From positions 1 through 64,000 of the forward strand of contig NZ_JABWQP020000001.1 in the NCBI RefSeq assembly GCF_014268505.2: 64,000 nt of DNA, in the 5' to 3' direction. A program made the translations under genes and the position numbers. Positions 8,254 to 16,507 of the stretch are shown here, one piece after another. Within the stretch, counting starts at the first letter, position 1; each line of letters begins with the position of its first letter. The DNA is from Pseudomonas khorasanensis (lineage in GTDB: Bacteria > Pseudomonadota > Gammaproteobacteria > Pseudomonadales > Pseudomonadaceae). The notes below the pieces were generated by a model. That model made no database searches and had not been told where the DNA came from. It worked only from the letters and a program-made list of their open reading frames with translations.

Positions 8254-8958
8254 ATGTCTGACAAGCCTGGTTACCGTCGCCCGCAGGAAGGCACTCAGCC
8301 TGAATATCTGCACCCGACCTATCAATCCACCAACCTGCGCTCGCCGTCCAAGCCTTTGGTGTACCTGCCCCATTCACTCTCGGAAATCACCGGGCCGACC
8401 ATCGGCGCCGAACGGCTGGCCGAGAAAGACAACGACCTGACCGCACAGCACGAAGCTGAACCGCTGGGCGAGCGCATCATCATTCACGGCCGCGTGCTCG
8501 ACGAAAACGGCCTGCCGGTCCCGGGAATTCTAGTGGAGATCTGGCAGGCCAACGCCGCCGGTCGCTACAACCATGCCCGCGACCTGCACGACGCGCCGCT
8601 GGACCCGAACTTCACCGGCACCGGCCGCACCGTCACCGATGGCGACGGCTGGTATCAGTTCCAGACCATCAAGCCCGGCGCCTATCCGTGGGGTAACCAC
8701 CACAACGCCTGGCGCCCGGCGCACATCCATTTTTCGCTGTTCGGCCCGAGCATCCTCACGCGTCTGGTCACGCAAATGTATTTCCCGGGCGACCCGTTGC
8801 TGGCCTACGACCCGATCTACAACTGCGTGCCGGACACTTCGGCCAAGGAACGCCTGATCGCCAGTTTCGATCTGGAAAAAACCATTCCGTCCTACGCCCT
8901 CGGCTACCGTTGGGACATCGTGCTGCGCGGCCGTGATGCCACGCCGATGGAGAAATAA
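8254..8958 (+). CDS. pcaH: Protocatechuate 3,4-dioxygenase, beta subunit
   Basis: Iron-bearing subunit, 234 residues, of the intradiol dioxygenase that opens protocatechuate to 3-carboxy-cis,cis-muconate. All four Fe(III) ligands can be placed with the spacing known for P. putida PcaH: Tyr105 (GRYNHARD), Tyr144 (PGAYPWG), His157 and His159 (RPAHIHFS). The start ATG at 8254 follows GAGGAA. It lies 37 bases behind pcaF and one base ahead of pcaG, so co-transcription with pcaIJF is likely. No separate promoter or PcaR box was seen in the 37-base gap. Confidence 0.96.
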   Translation: MSDKPGYRRPQEGTQPEYLHPTYQSTNLRSPSKPLVYLPHSLSEITGPTIGAERLAEKDNDLTAQHEAEPLGERIIIHGRVLDENGLPVPGILVEIWQANAAGRYNHARDLHDAPLDPNFTGTGRTVTDGDGWYQFQTIKPGAYPWGNHHNAWRPAHIHFSLFGPSILTRLVTQMYFPGDPLLAYDPIYNCVPDTSAKERLIASFDLEKTIPSYALGYRWDIVLRGRDATPMEK

Positions 8959-8959
8959 G

Positions 8960-9526
8960 ATGACCCTGACTGCGACCACGTCCCACACCGTCGGGCCGTA
9001 TTACCACATTGGCCTGACCTGGCTGAACCGCGAAAACCTCACCAACGAGCTGACCCTTGGCGAGCGCGTGGCGATCACCGGCCAGGTGGTGGACGGCAAC
9101 GGCGATGTCGTCAACGACGCCATGCTGGAAGTCTGGCAAGCCAACGCCGCCGGCAAGTACGACCACCCGGAAGACCCGCAGGACAAGCCGCTCGATCCGA
9201 ACTTTGAAGGCTTTGGTCGGGTGCCGGTCGATGCAGAAGGGCGCTTTCGTTTCACCACGATCAAACCGGGCACCGTGCAAGGCCTGAAAGGCTCGACCCA
9301 GGCGCCGCATCTGGTGGTGCTGGTGTTTGCCCGTGGCCTGGTCAAGCACCTGCTGACGCGAATTTACTTTGAGGGCGATCCGGCAAACGCTGATGATCCG
9401 CTGCTGGAGTGCGTGCCGGCCGAACGCCGCGCGACGCTGCTGGCGAAGAAAGATGCGGCGGGTGTCTATCAGTGGAATGTGATTTTGCAGGGCACCGATG
9501 CCGAGACCGTGTTCTTCGATTATTAA
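8960..9526 (+). CDS. pcaG: Protocatechuate 3,4-dioxygenase, alpha subunit
   Basis: Non-iron subunit of the dioxygenase, 188 residues, homologous to pcaH (shared LEVWQANAAGKY and LDPNFEGFGR blocks) but lacking the ligand set. N-terminal TTSHTVGPYYHIGLTWL is characteristic of PcaG. The start ATG at 8960 lies one base after the pcaH stop. It forms the alpha-beta heteromer with PcaH in the cytoplasm. A repeat-rich gap of 200 bases follows, probably ending the upstream transcript. Confidence 0.95.
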   Translation: MTLTATTSHTVGPYYHIGLTWLNRENLTNELTLGERVAITGQVVDGNGDVVNDAMLEVWQANAAGKYDHPEDPQDKPLDPNFEGFGRVPVDAEGRFRFTTIKPGTVQGLKGSTQAPHLVVLVFARGLVKHLLTRIYFEGDPANADDPLLECVPAERRATLLAKKDAAGVYQWNVILQGTDAETVFFDY

Positions 9527-9545
9527 GATCGCCACAGAGTTACGT

Positions 9546-9650
9546 GATCGTTCCCACGCTCTGCGTGGGCAATGCATCCCGTGACGCTCTGCGCCACAGT
9601 GGACGCGGAGCGTCCATGGCGGCGTCACCACGCAGAGCGTGGGAACGATC
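9546..9650. repeat. Paired palindromic repeat between pcaG and pcaT
   Basis: GATCGTTCCCACGCTCTGCG (9546-9565) is mirrored by CACGCAGAGCGTGGGAACGATC-type sequence ending at 9650. Each arm is itself a member of the family at 5193. An inner inverted repeat (TGACGCTCTGCG... / ...CGGAGCGTCC) lies between them. The pair can fold into a long hairpin. Confidence 0.8.
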
Positions 9651-9727
9651 ATCCAATACAGGACGTGGAACGGGACTGTTGCAAAGTATGTCTAGACTCT
9701 GACGGTCCCTATCGAGTGAAGATAACC

Positions 9728-11023
9728 ATGACAACGCCCACCTCCCATTACACCGGCGAAGAGCGCAGCAAGCGCATCTTCGCCATCGTCGGCGCCTCAT
9801 CCGGCAACCTCGTCGAGTGGTTCGACTTCTACGTCTACGCGTTCTGCGCGATCTATTTTGCCCCCGCTTTTTTCCCCTCCGACAACCCGACCGTGCAACT
9901 GGTCAACACCGCCGGCGTGTTCGCCGCCGGGTTCTTGATGCGTCCGATTGGCGGCTGGATTTTCGGCCGGGTCGCTGACAAGCACGGCCGCAAGAATTCG
10001 ATGCTCATATCGATTCTGATGATGTGCTTCGGTTCGTTGCTGATCGCCTGCCTGCCGACGTACAAGGACATTGGCGTGTGGGCGCCGGTGCTGTTGCTGT
10101 TCGCGCGCCTGCTGCAAGGTTTATCGGTGGGCGGCGAATACGGCACTACAGCGACCTACATGAGCGAAGTCGCGCTCAAGGGCCAACGTGGCTTTTTTGC
10201 CTCGTTCCAGTACGTGACGCTGATCGGCGGGCAACTGCTGGCGGTGTCGCTGGTCGTTGTGCTGCAACAGTTCCTCTCTGAAGAGGACCTGCGCGCCTAC
10301 GGCTGGCGGATTCCGTTCGTGGTCGGTGCGGTCGCGGCCCTGATTTCGCTGTTCCTGCGTCGCTCGCTGAAAGAAACCACCAACAAGGAAACCCGCGCGC
10401 ACAAAGACGCCGGCAGCATCAGCGCCTTGTTCCGCGATCACAAAGCCGCGTTCATCACCGTGCTCGGTTACACCGCCGGTGGCTCGCTGATTTTCTACAC
10501 CTTCACCACCTACATGCAGAAATATCTGGTGAACACCGCCGGCATGCACGCCAAGACCGCCAGCTACATCATGACCGGCGCGCTGTTCCTGTATATGTGC
10601 ATGCAGCCGCTGTTCGGCATGCTCGCCGACAAGATCGGCCGACGCAATTCGATGCTCTGGTTCGGCGCGCTTGGCACGCTGTTCACCGTGCCGATTCTGT
10701 TGAGCCTGAAAAGCATCAGCAGCCCGTTTCTTGCCTTCGTATTGATCACCCTGGCGCTGGCGATTGTGAGTTTCTACACCTCGATCAGCGGTCTGGTGAA
10801 AGCCGAGATGTTCCCGCCGGAAGTCCGCGCGCTCGGTGTCGGCCTGGCCTACGCGGTGGCCAATGCGATCTTCGGCGGTTCGGCGGAATTCGTCGCCCTG
10901 AGCCTGAAGAACATCGGCATGGAAAACTCGTTCTACTGGTACGTGACGGCGATGATGGCGGTGGCGTTCCTGTTCAGCCTGCGCCTGCCGAAACAGGCCG
11001 CTTACTTGCACCACGATCTCTAA
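9728..11023 (+). CDS. pcaT: MFS transporter for beta-ketoadipate / dicarboxylic acids
   Basis: Inner-membrane symporter of the metabolite:H+ symporter family (the KgtP/ProP/ShiA type), 431 residues. Seen: the N-terminal family signature [16 protein letters not shown], the motif [13 protein letters not shown], and [21 protein letters not shown]. It corresponds in place and character to P. putida PcaT between pcaF and pcaB. The start is the ATG at 9728; longer upstream text is out of character and partly overlaps a repeat. It probably starts a second transcript (pcaTBDC). No PcaR box was found directly upstream. Confidence 0.9.
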   Translation: MTTPTSHYTGEERSKRIFAIVGASSGNLVEWFDFYVYAFCAIYFAPAFFPSDNPTVQLVNTAGVFAAGFLMRPIGGWIFGRVADKHGRKNSMLISILMMCFGSLLIACLPTYKDIGVWAPVLLLFARLLQGLSVGGEYGTTATYMSEVALKGQRGFFASFQYVTLIGGQLLAVSLVVVLQQFLSEEDLRAYGWRIPFVVGAVAALISLFLRRSLKETTNKETRAHKDAGSISALFRDHKAAFITVLGYTAGGSLIFYTFTTYMQKYLVNTAGMHAKTASYIMTGALFLYMCMQPLFGMLADKIGRRNSMLWFGALGTLFTVPILLSLKSISSPFLAFVLITLALAIVSFYTSISGLVKAEMFPPEVRALGVGLAYAVANAIFGGSAEFVALSLKNIGMENSFYWYVTAMMAVAFLFSLRLPKQAAYLHHDL

Positions 11024-11031
11024 CCCGAAGT

Positions 11032-11054
11032 GCGCGGGCCGTGTTGGCCCGCGC
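11032..11054. other. Intercistronic hairpin between pcaT and pcaB
   Basis: A perfect 9-bp inverted repeat (GCGCGGGCC, GTGTT loop, GGCCCGCGC) fills most of the 46-base gap. No T-run follows, so it is more likely an mRNA-processing or stability element than a terminator. Confidence 0.55.
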
Positions 11055-11069
11055 CGGCAAGGACTGTTT

Positions 11070-12434
11070 ATGACTCAGCGACCGGGCAATCAATTGTTCG
11101 ATGCCTATTTCACCGCCCGCGATATGCGCGAAGTGTTCTGCGATCAGGGCCGGGTGCAGGCGATGCTCGATTTCGAAGCGGCGCTGGCCCGGGCCGAAGC
11201 GCGGGTCGGCCTGATTCCCGGGTCTGCCGTGGCACCGATTGCGGCGGCGTGTGATGCGCGGCTGTACGACTTCGCCGCGTTGGGCGAGGCGATCGCCACG
11301 GCCGGCAACTCGGCGATTCCGCTGGTCAAGGCGCTGGGCAAGCAGATCGCGTCTACCGATGCCGAAGCCGAGCGCTATGTGCATCTGGGCGCGACCAGTC
11401 AGGACGTGATGGACTCCGGGCTGGTGCTGCAACTGCGTCAGGCACTGGAGTTGATCGAACACGAACTGGCGCAGCTTGCCGATTCGCTCGCCACTCAGGC
11501 CCAACGTTTTGCAGCCACGCCACTGGCCGGGCGTACATGGCTGCAGCACGCCACGCCAGTGACCCTGGGCATGAAAATCGCGGGATGGCTGGGCGCCGTG
11601 ACGCGCAGCCGTCAGCGTCTGCAAGCACTGAAACCGCGTCTGCTGGTGCTGCAATTCGGCGGCGCGTCCGGGACGCTGGCAGCCTTGGGCGAGCAGGCGT
11701 TGCCGATTGCGCAGGCCTTGGCCGAAGAACTGCAACTGAGCTTGCCGGAGCAGCCGTGGCACACCCAGCGTGATCGCCTCGTCGAGTTCGGCGCCGTGCT
11801 GGGGCTGATCGCTGGCAGCCTGGGCAAATTCGGTCGCGACATCAGTCTGTTGATGCAGACCGAAGCGGCCGAAGTGTTCGAGCCAGCGGCGCCGGGCAAG
11901 GGCGGTTCCTCGACCATGCCGCACAAACGCAACCCGGTGGGCGCGGCAGTGTTGATCGGCGCGGCGACGCGCGTGCCGGGGCTTGTATCGACGCTGTTCA
12001 GCGCCATGCCTCAGGAACACGAGCGCAGCCTGGGCCTGTGGCATGCGGAATGGGAAACGCTGCCGGAGATCTGCTGCCTGGTGTCCGGTTCGCTGCAACA
12101 GGCGCGTCTGCTCATCGACGGCCTGGAAGTCGACGCCGCGCGCATGGCCCGCAACCTTGAATTGACTCAGGGGCTAGTGCTGGCCGAAGCGGTGAGCATC
12201 GTTCTTGCACAACGGGTTGGCCGCGACGCCGCACATCATCTGCTGGAGCAGTGCTGCAAACGCGCGGTGGCCGAGCAACGGCATCTGCGCGCGGTGCTGG
12301 GTGACGAACCGCAAGTCACCGCGCAACTGAGCGACGCTGAACTCGATGACCTTTTGAACCCCGCCCATTATCTCGGCCAGGCGCGCGTCTGGGTCGAGCG
12401 CGCGGTGGCCGAACACAACGCTTTGATTGTCTGA
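11070..12434 (+). CDS. pcaB: 3-carboxy-cis,cis-muconate cycloisomerase
   Basis: Converts 3-carboxy-cis,cis-muconate to gamma-carboxymuconolactone. It is a member of the fumarase/aspartase superfamily, 454 residues. The family signature GSSTMPHKRNP is present at about residues 278-288, with the earlier superfamily blocks HLGATSQDVMD and GRTWLQHATPVTLG. The start ATG at 11070 follows AAGGA. It is followed after 11 bases by pcaD. Length and order match Pseudomonas pcaBDC operons. Confidence 0.95.
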   Translation: MTQRPGNQLFDAYFTARDMREVFCDQGRVQAMLDFEAALARAEARVGLIPGSAVAPIAAACDARLYDFAALGEAIATAGNSAIPLVKALGKQIASTDAEAERYVHLGATSQDVMDSGLVLQLRQALELIEHELAQLADSLATQAQRFAATPLAGRTWLQHATPVTLGMKIAGWLGAVTRSRQRLQALKPRLLVLQFGGASGTLAALGEQALPIAQALAEELQLSLPEQPWHTQRDRLVEFGAVLGLIAGSLGKFGRDISLLMQTEAAEVFEPAAPGKGGSSTMPHKRNPVGAAVLIGAATRVPGLVSTLFSAMPQEHERSLGLWHAEWETLPEICCLVSGSLQQARLLIDGLEVDAARMARNLELTQGLVLAEAVSIVLAQRVGRDAAHHLLEQCCKRAVAEQRHLRAVLGDEPQVTAQLSDAELDDLLNPAHYLGQARVWVERAVAEHNALIV

Positions 12435-12445
12435 AGGAGAGGGCT

Positions 12446-13237
12446 GTGGCTTTCGTTCAACTCGCCGATGGCGAACTGCATTACATAATCGAGGGCCCAA
12501 CGGATGCGCCGGTGCTGGTGCTCTCCAACTCGCTGGGCACGGATCTGCACATGTGGGACGCGCAGATGCAGGCGTTCACCGAGCATTTTCGCGTGCTGCG
12601 TTTCGACACGCGCGGCCACGGTCAATCGCTGGTGACCGAAGGGCCGTACAGCATCGAGCAACTGGGCCACGACGTGCTCGCACTGCTGGATGCGCTGCAC
12701 ATCGAACGTGCGCATTTTTGCGGGCTGTCGATGGGCGGGCTGATCGGTCAGTGGCTGGGAATCAACGCCGGCCATCGTCTGCACAAGCTGATCGTGTGCA
12801 ACACCGCTGCGAAAATCGGCGACCCGTCGGTGTGGAATCCACGCATCGAAACGGTCTTGCGCGACGGCGCGGCGGCGATGGTCGCGCTGCGTGACGCGTC
12901 GATTGCGCGCTGGTTCACACCAGACTTTTCGGCAGCGCATCCGGCAGCGGCGAAAAAGATTACCGACATGCTCGCGGCGACGAATCCGCAAGGTTACGCG
13001 GCCAACTGTGCAGCGGTGCGCGATGCCGATTTCCGTGACCAACTGGCGTCGATCAACGTGCCGTTGCTGGTGATTGCCGGCAGCGAAGATGCGGTAACGC
13101 CGCCGTCCGGCGGGCATTTCATCCAGCAAAACGTACGCGGCGCCGAGTACGCCGAGTTCTACGCAGCGCATTTGTCGAACGTGCAGGCCGGTGCAGATTT
13201 CAGCGACCGGGTGCTGGCTTTTTTGCAGGCTCAGTGA
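12446..13237 (+). CDS. pcaD: 3-oxoadipate enol-lactonase
   Basis: Alpha/beta hydrolase, 263 residues, opening beta-ketoadipate enol-lactone. Seen: oxyanion-region LSNSLGTDLHMWD, nucleophile elbow GLSMGG (Ser95), the acid region VIAGSEDAVTPP and the C-terminal histidine in AAHLSNVQA. The start is GTG at 12446, well supported by AAGGAG seven bases upstream. It lies between pcaB and pcaC with gaps of about ten bases. Confidence 0.94.
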   Translation: MAFVQLADGELHYIIEGPTDAPVLVLSNSLGTDLHMWDAQMQAFTEHFRVLRFDTRGHGQSLVTEGPYSIEQLGHDVLALLDALHIERAHFCGLSMGGLIGQWLGINAGHRLHKLIVCNTAAKIGDPSVWNPRIETVLRDGAAAMVALRDASIARWFTPDFSAAHPAAAKKITDMLAATNPQGYAANCAAVRDADFRDQLASINVPLLVIAGSEDAVTPPSGGHFIQQNVRGAEYAEFYAAHLSNVQAGADFSDRVLAFLQAQ

Positions 13238-13247
13238 GGAAGATGTT

Positions 13248-13640
13248 GTGGACGAGAAACAACGTTACGACGAAGGCATGCAGGTCCGTCGCGCGGTATT
13301 GGGCGATGCCCATGTCGATCGCAGCCTGACCACGCTGACCGAGTTCAACTCGGAGTTCCAGGAGATGATCACCCGCCATGCCTGGGGCGACATCTGGACC
13401 CGCCCGGGCTTGCCTCGGCATACCCGCAGCCTCATCACTATCGCCATGCTGATCGGCATGAACCGCGAGGGCGAACTGAAACTGCACTTGCGCGCGGCGG
13501 CCAATAACGGCGTAAGCCGCGGCGAGATCAAGGAAGTGATCATGCAGAGCGCGATCTACTGCGGCATCCCGGCGGCGAACGCGACGTTTCATTTGGCTGA
13601 ATCGGTGTGGGATGAGTTGGGGGTTGAATCCAGGGAATAA
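13248..13640 (+). CDS. pcaC: 4-carboxymuconolactone decarboxylase
   Basis: Decarboxylates gamma-carboxymuconolactone to the enol-lactone that PcaD uses. It is a carboxymuconolactone-decarboxylase fold of 130 residues, the standard length for the stand-alone enzyme (many bacteria fuse it to PcaD; here it is separate). Motifs: TRHAWGDIWTRPGL, LPRHTRSLITIAMLI, and CGIPAANATFHLAE near the C-terminus. The start is GTG at 13248, ten bases after the pcaD stop and with GAGGAA upstream. It is the last gene of the pca block; a repeat pair follows. Confidence 0.94.
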   Translation: MDEKQRYDEGMQVRRAVLGDAHVDRSLTTLTEFNSEFQEMITRHAWGDIWTRPGLPRHTRSLITIAMLIGMNREGELKLHLRAAANNGVSRGEIKEVIMQSAIYCGIPAANATFHLAESVWDELGVESRE

Positions 13641-13660
13641 AGATTGACCGATCCGACGTC

Positions 13661-13724
13661 TTCGCGAGCAGGCTCGCTCCCACATTGGAGTGCATTTCCC
13701 TGTGGGAGCGAGCCTGCTCGCGAA
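13661..13724. repeat. REP pair (GTGGGAGCGAGCCTGCTCGC family)
   Basis: Two inverted copies of the REP (TTCGCGAGCAGGCTCGCTCC, then GTGGGAGCGAGCCTGCTCGC) are separated by a short spacer, giving a REPIN-like hairpin. It fills the gap between the convergent pcaC and the methyltransferase gene. Confidence 0.92.
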
Positions 13725-13745
13725 AGCGGTAGTGGCCGCGACAAA

Positions 13746-14549
13746 TCAAACCGTGGCAACAATAAATATCCGCTTGAACGCAAACAACGTATGCCCATCC
13801 CCCTCCTGCGGATAATGCTCATGCACCCGCATCAGGTAGTGATAAATAAACCGCGTCTGTTCCTCTGGACTCAGCGCCTGCATCACCGGCCGCAGCGCCG
13901 AGACTTTCACCCAGTCGTACACCGGTGATTTGCCGTCGACTACCTGCAACTGCTCGGTCTCCCAGATATCCAGCGACGAAGTCAGCGGCGCGAGCAAACG
14001 GTAGTAATCCTCCAGCGCCAACAACGGCCGCGCCGCCATGCGCTGGCGCAGCTCAGGGGGGCCCAATGGCGTGCCGCCCGGGCCGGCGTCTTCGAGGGTG
14101 TCCAGCATCAGCCGATACCACAGCGCATCGCGCCAGTCCGGCATGTGCGCCGCCAGACAACCGCCGGGGTTGATATGGCCGAGCAGGCGTGGGAGCAACG
14201 TCTCATGGCCACCAATAAAGTGCAGCACAGCGGCGGCGAGCAGCAGATCTGCCGGTTGCTCCGGTTGCCAGTCGAGCAGATCGCAATGTTTCCACAACGC
14301 TTTGACCGGCAGACAGCGCGCTTCGGCGAGCATCTGTGTCGAGCTATCGATCCCCTGCAACTGCGCGCGCGGCCAGCGTTTGGCCAACAACTGCGTCGCA
14401 ATGCCGGTGCCGCAGCCCAGGTCGTAAATACGTTGCGGGTTTTGCAAGTCAACACGGTCGAGCAATTCATTGACCGGGCGTTGCCTGAGACGGGAAAACT
14501 GCTGATACGCCTTGGCGTCCCAGTCGGGTGTTGCGAGACGAGAGATCAT
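13746..14549 (-). CDS. SAM-dependent methyltransferase, Tam-like
   Basis: Class I methyltransferase of 267 residues. The SAM-binding motif DLGCGTGIATQLLAKRWP and the following acidic loop GIDSSTQML lie near the N-terminus, and the N-terminal WDAKAYQQFSRLRQRPVNELL and overall plan resemble trans-aconitate 2-methyltransferase. A second, more typical Tam is at 51678, so this one may act on another carboxylic acid. The start ATG at 14549 follows a strong GGAGG; the further upstream ATG at 14591 lacks one. It is convergent with pcaC. The substrate is unknown. Confidence 0.75.
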   Translation of the reverse strand: MISRLATPDWDAKAYQQFSRLRQRPVNELLDRVDLQNPQRIYDLGCGTGIATQLLAKRWPRAQLQGIDSSTQMLAEARCLPVKALWKHCDLLDWQPEQPADLLLAAAVLHFIGGHETLLPRLLGHINPGGCLAAHMPDWRDALWYRLMLDTLEDAGPGGTPLGPPELRQRMAARPLLALEDYYRLLAPLTSSLDIWETEQLQVVDGKSPVYDWVKVSALRPVMQALSPEEQTRFIYHYLMRVHEHYPQEGDGHTLFAFKRIFIVATV

Positions 14550-14725
14550 TGAGGTGGTCCTCCGGTGATCGTTGGTGTCTTCCGATGACAACCTGGCTCC
14601 CAGTTTGAGGACCGACTACGACGACGGAAGCGGAAAGGGTGAAGCACCTGACTCCTTCAGGTTTGGTCACTTTACCTGCCGGCCGGCGAAGTGCCACTTC
14701 TCCTGACCAATGGCGCAGAACCAAT

Positions 14726-14815
14726 GTGGGAGCGAGCCTGCTCGCGAAGGCGCCGTGTCAGTCGGCATATGCTTATCTGACACACCGCTTTCGCGAGCAG
14801 GCTCGCTCCTACAGG
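14726..14815. repeat. REP pair
   Basis: GTGGGAGCGAGCCTGCTCGC and its inverted mate flank a 45-base spacer that itself contains TGTCAG/CTGACA. It lies between the methyltransferase start and the end of the porin gene. Confidence 0.9.
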
Positions 14816-14828
14816 GGAATATCAGTGA

Positions 14829-16088
14829 TTAGAGGAGGCTGATGGGGTAGCTGACGATGAGGCGGTTCTCGTCGAACTCGTTGTTGCTGAAGTCCCGGCG
14901 CAGGGTCGAGTTGCGCCATCTGACGTTGAGATTCTTCAGCGTGCCGCTCTGTATGGTGTAGCCCAGTTCCGATTCGCGACCCCATTCCTTGCCATCGGTG
15001 ATCGCCCCTGTGTGCACGTTGTCGCCGCTGATGTAGCGGTTCATCAGTGTCAGGCCGGGAATGCCCAACGCTGCAAAGTTGTAGTCATGACGCAACTGCC
15101 AGGAACGCTCTTGCGCGTTGTCATAACTCGCGTTGTAGCTGTCGTTGGCCAAGGTGCCGCCGCTGGTGCCGTTGACCCGCATCCAGGCGCTGTCGCCGGT
15201 GAGTTTCTGCAGGCCGACGTAGAAGGTGTTGCCGCCATACCGGGCTGAAAACATCCCGGACCAGGTCTTGTTATCGAGATCGCCGGCCCGCGCGCTGCCG
15301 TCATCCTTGCCGTAAAAAAAACCGAGGTTGGCACCCAGAGTCCAGTCGCCGAGCGGCTGACTGTGGACCAGATTGATGTACTGCTGGCTGTAGATGTCTC
15401 TCAGTTCGGCGTTCCACACACCGATTTGGGTGCGTTTGTCATTGAAGGCGTATTCGCCGCCCTGAAAGTTGAAGCGGTCAGAGGTGAAACCGGCTTTGCC
15501 GGTCATCGACATATCGCTCATGCTGCTGTCGTCGCGTGGGCTGTTGGCCCGGAACTGGCCGCCATACAGGGTCAGGCCGTCGATTTCCTTTGAGGTGATC
15601 TGCCCGCCACGGAAGGTTTGCGGCAGCGAACGTCCGTCGTCCGAGCGCAGAATCGGCAGCACCGGCATCCATTCCCCGACCTTGACTTCGGTCTGGGAAT
15701 ATTTCGCCTTGAACGCGACGTTGGTGCGACCGAAGTTGTCCGCCGGACGGCCGTCACGGTCCAGTGGCAACAGCTGTGTGCCGCCCGTGCCCTTGCCGCC
15801 ATCGAGTTTCACCGAATACAGCCCCAGCACGTCCATGCCGAAACCAAGAGTGCCTTGGGTGAAGCCGGACTTGGCATCGAGAATGAAACTCTGCGTCCAC
15901 TCTTCAGCCTTGCCCTGGGTTTTGGTGGGATTGGTGAAGTTGCGGTTGATGTAGAAGTTGCGCAGGTTCAGGTTGACCTTGGCCCCTTCGATGAAACCGG
16001 CTTCTTCAGCCGCAGCGGGCATCGCTGCGCCGGCCAGGGCCAGGGCGATCAGACCGGGAAATGCGTAAGGCGCAGGGGAGGTTGTCAT
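14829..16088 (-). CDS. OprD-family outer-membrane porin, likely for aromatic acids
   Basis: 419 residues with a clear signal peptide (cut after about residue 28, MPAAAEE). The body has the alternating aromatic/hydrophilic text of an outer-membrane beta barrel, with the OprD-family opening GFIEGAKVNLNLRNFYINR and a C-terminal strand SYPISLL. OprD relatives carry small acidic or aromatic solutes. In P. putida a BenF-like porin follows pcaC, and here a PcaR-type operator lies 213 bases before the start. I therefore infer uptake of protocatechuate, 4-hydroxybenzoate or a related acid. The exact member (BenF, OpdK, PhaK type) cannot be settled by eye. Confidence 0.88.
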   Translation of the reverse strand: MTTSPAPYAFPGLIALALAGAAMPAAAEEAGFIEGAKVNLNLRNFYINRNFTNPTKTQGKAEEWTQSFILDAKSGFTQGTLGFGMDVLGLYSVKLDGGKGTGGTQLLPLDRDGRPADNFGRTNVAFKAKYSQTEVKVGEWMPVLPILRSDDGRSLPQTFRGGQITSKEIDGLTLYGGQFRANSPRDDSSMSDMSMTGKAGFTSDRFNFQGGEYAFNDKRTQIGVWNAELRDIYSQQYINLVHSQPLGDWTLGANLGFFYGKDDGSARAGDLDNKTWSGMFSARYGGNTFYVGLQKLTGDSAWMRVNGTSGGTLANDSYNASYDNAQERSWQLRHDYNFAALGIPGLTLMNRYISGDNVHTGAITDGKEWGRESELGYTIQSGTLKNLNVRWRNSTLRRDFSNNEFDENRLIVSYPISLL

Positions 16089-16300
16089 GGGCTCGGGTCT
16101 CTCTTGTTTTTTTAAGGCGAACGGGTGCGCTGCGGCCGTTTTTTACGGTGCAGAAATGCGATGAATTCAGGGGGGAAGCGACGGCGGTCAGCCGGTCGGA
16201 GCAGGGCGCGGGAGCATGGTGTCGAACCTGTGTTATTGGTTTTGTGGAGCGAATGGTGCGGGGGGCGGATGTTCGGATTCAATTGCGTAAAGCAGGTTTT

Positions 16301-16315
16301 GGGCGATTATCGAAC
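16301..16315 (-). promoter_or_regulatory. Putative PcaR operator upstream of the porin
   Basis: Read on the minus strand, this is GTTCGATAATCGCCC, identical over 15 bases to the box before pcaR. It points toward the porin gene. Unlike the three other sites, no clear inverted partner is found 4 bases away on either side. Confidence 0.65.
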
Positions 16316-16356
16316 GCAAGATTGAGTCGGGTGTTTTGGGTGAATGTAAGGGCCTC

Positions 16357-16421
16357 TTCGCGAGCAGGCTCGCTCCCACATTTGGAATGCGATCCCCTGT
16401 GGGAGCGAGCCTGCTCGCGAA
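16357..16421. repeat. REP pair
   Basis: TTCGCGAGCAGGCTCGCTCC and the inverted GTGGGAGCGAGCCTGCTCGC enclose a 22-base spacer, the same short-spacer form as at 13661 and 47569. Confidence 0.92.
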
Positions 16422-16461
16422 GGGGGGCCAGCCCAAACAACATACTTTTCTGACAGGCAAC

Positions 16462-16485
16462 AAAAAGCCCACCAATCGGTGGGCT
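16462..16485 (-). terminator. Rho-independent terminator of the efflux operon
   Basis: On the minus strand, stem AGCCCACC / GGTGGGCT with a 4-base loop is followed by TTTTTG, about 23 bases after the stop of the outer-membrane component. Confidence 0.85.
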
Positions 16486-16507
16486 CCTTGTGTTCACCGG
16501 ATGATGA

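Larger units (their letters stand above)
16089..16507. other. Non-coding region upstream of the porin
   Basis: The 419-base gap between the porin start and the end of the efflux operon. No gene is seen. It holds the PcaR-type operator at 16301, a REP pair at 16357 and the efflux-operon terminator at 16462. The 213 bases from operator to start codon imply a long leader for the porin mRNA. Confidence 0.55.

Noticed and set aside
9546..9650. Paired repeat as an insertion sequence end
   Set aside because: No transposase frame and only about 105 bases in total; it belongs to the same small family as single palindromes elsewhere.
13661..13724. Repeated GTGGGAGCGAGCC units as a CRISPR-like array
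   Set aside because: Units are inverted pairs scattered singly through the genome, not regularly spaced direct repeats, and no cas genes occur.
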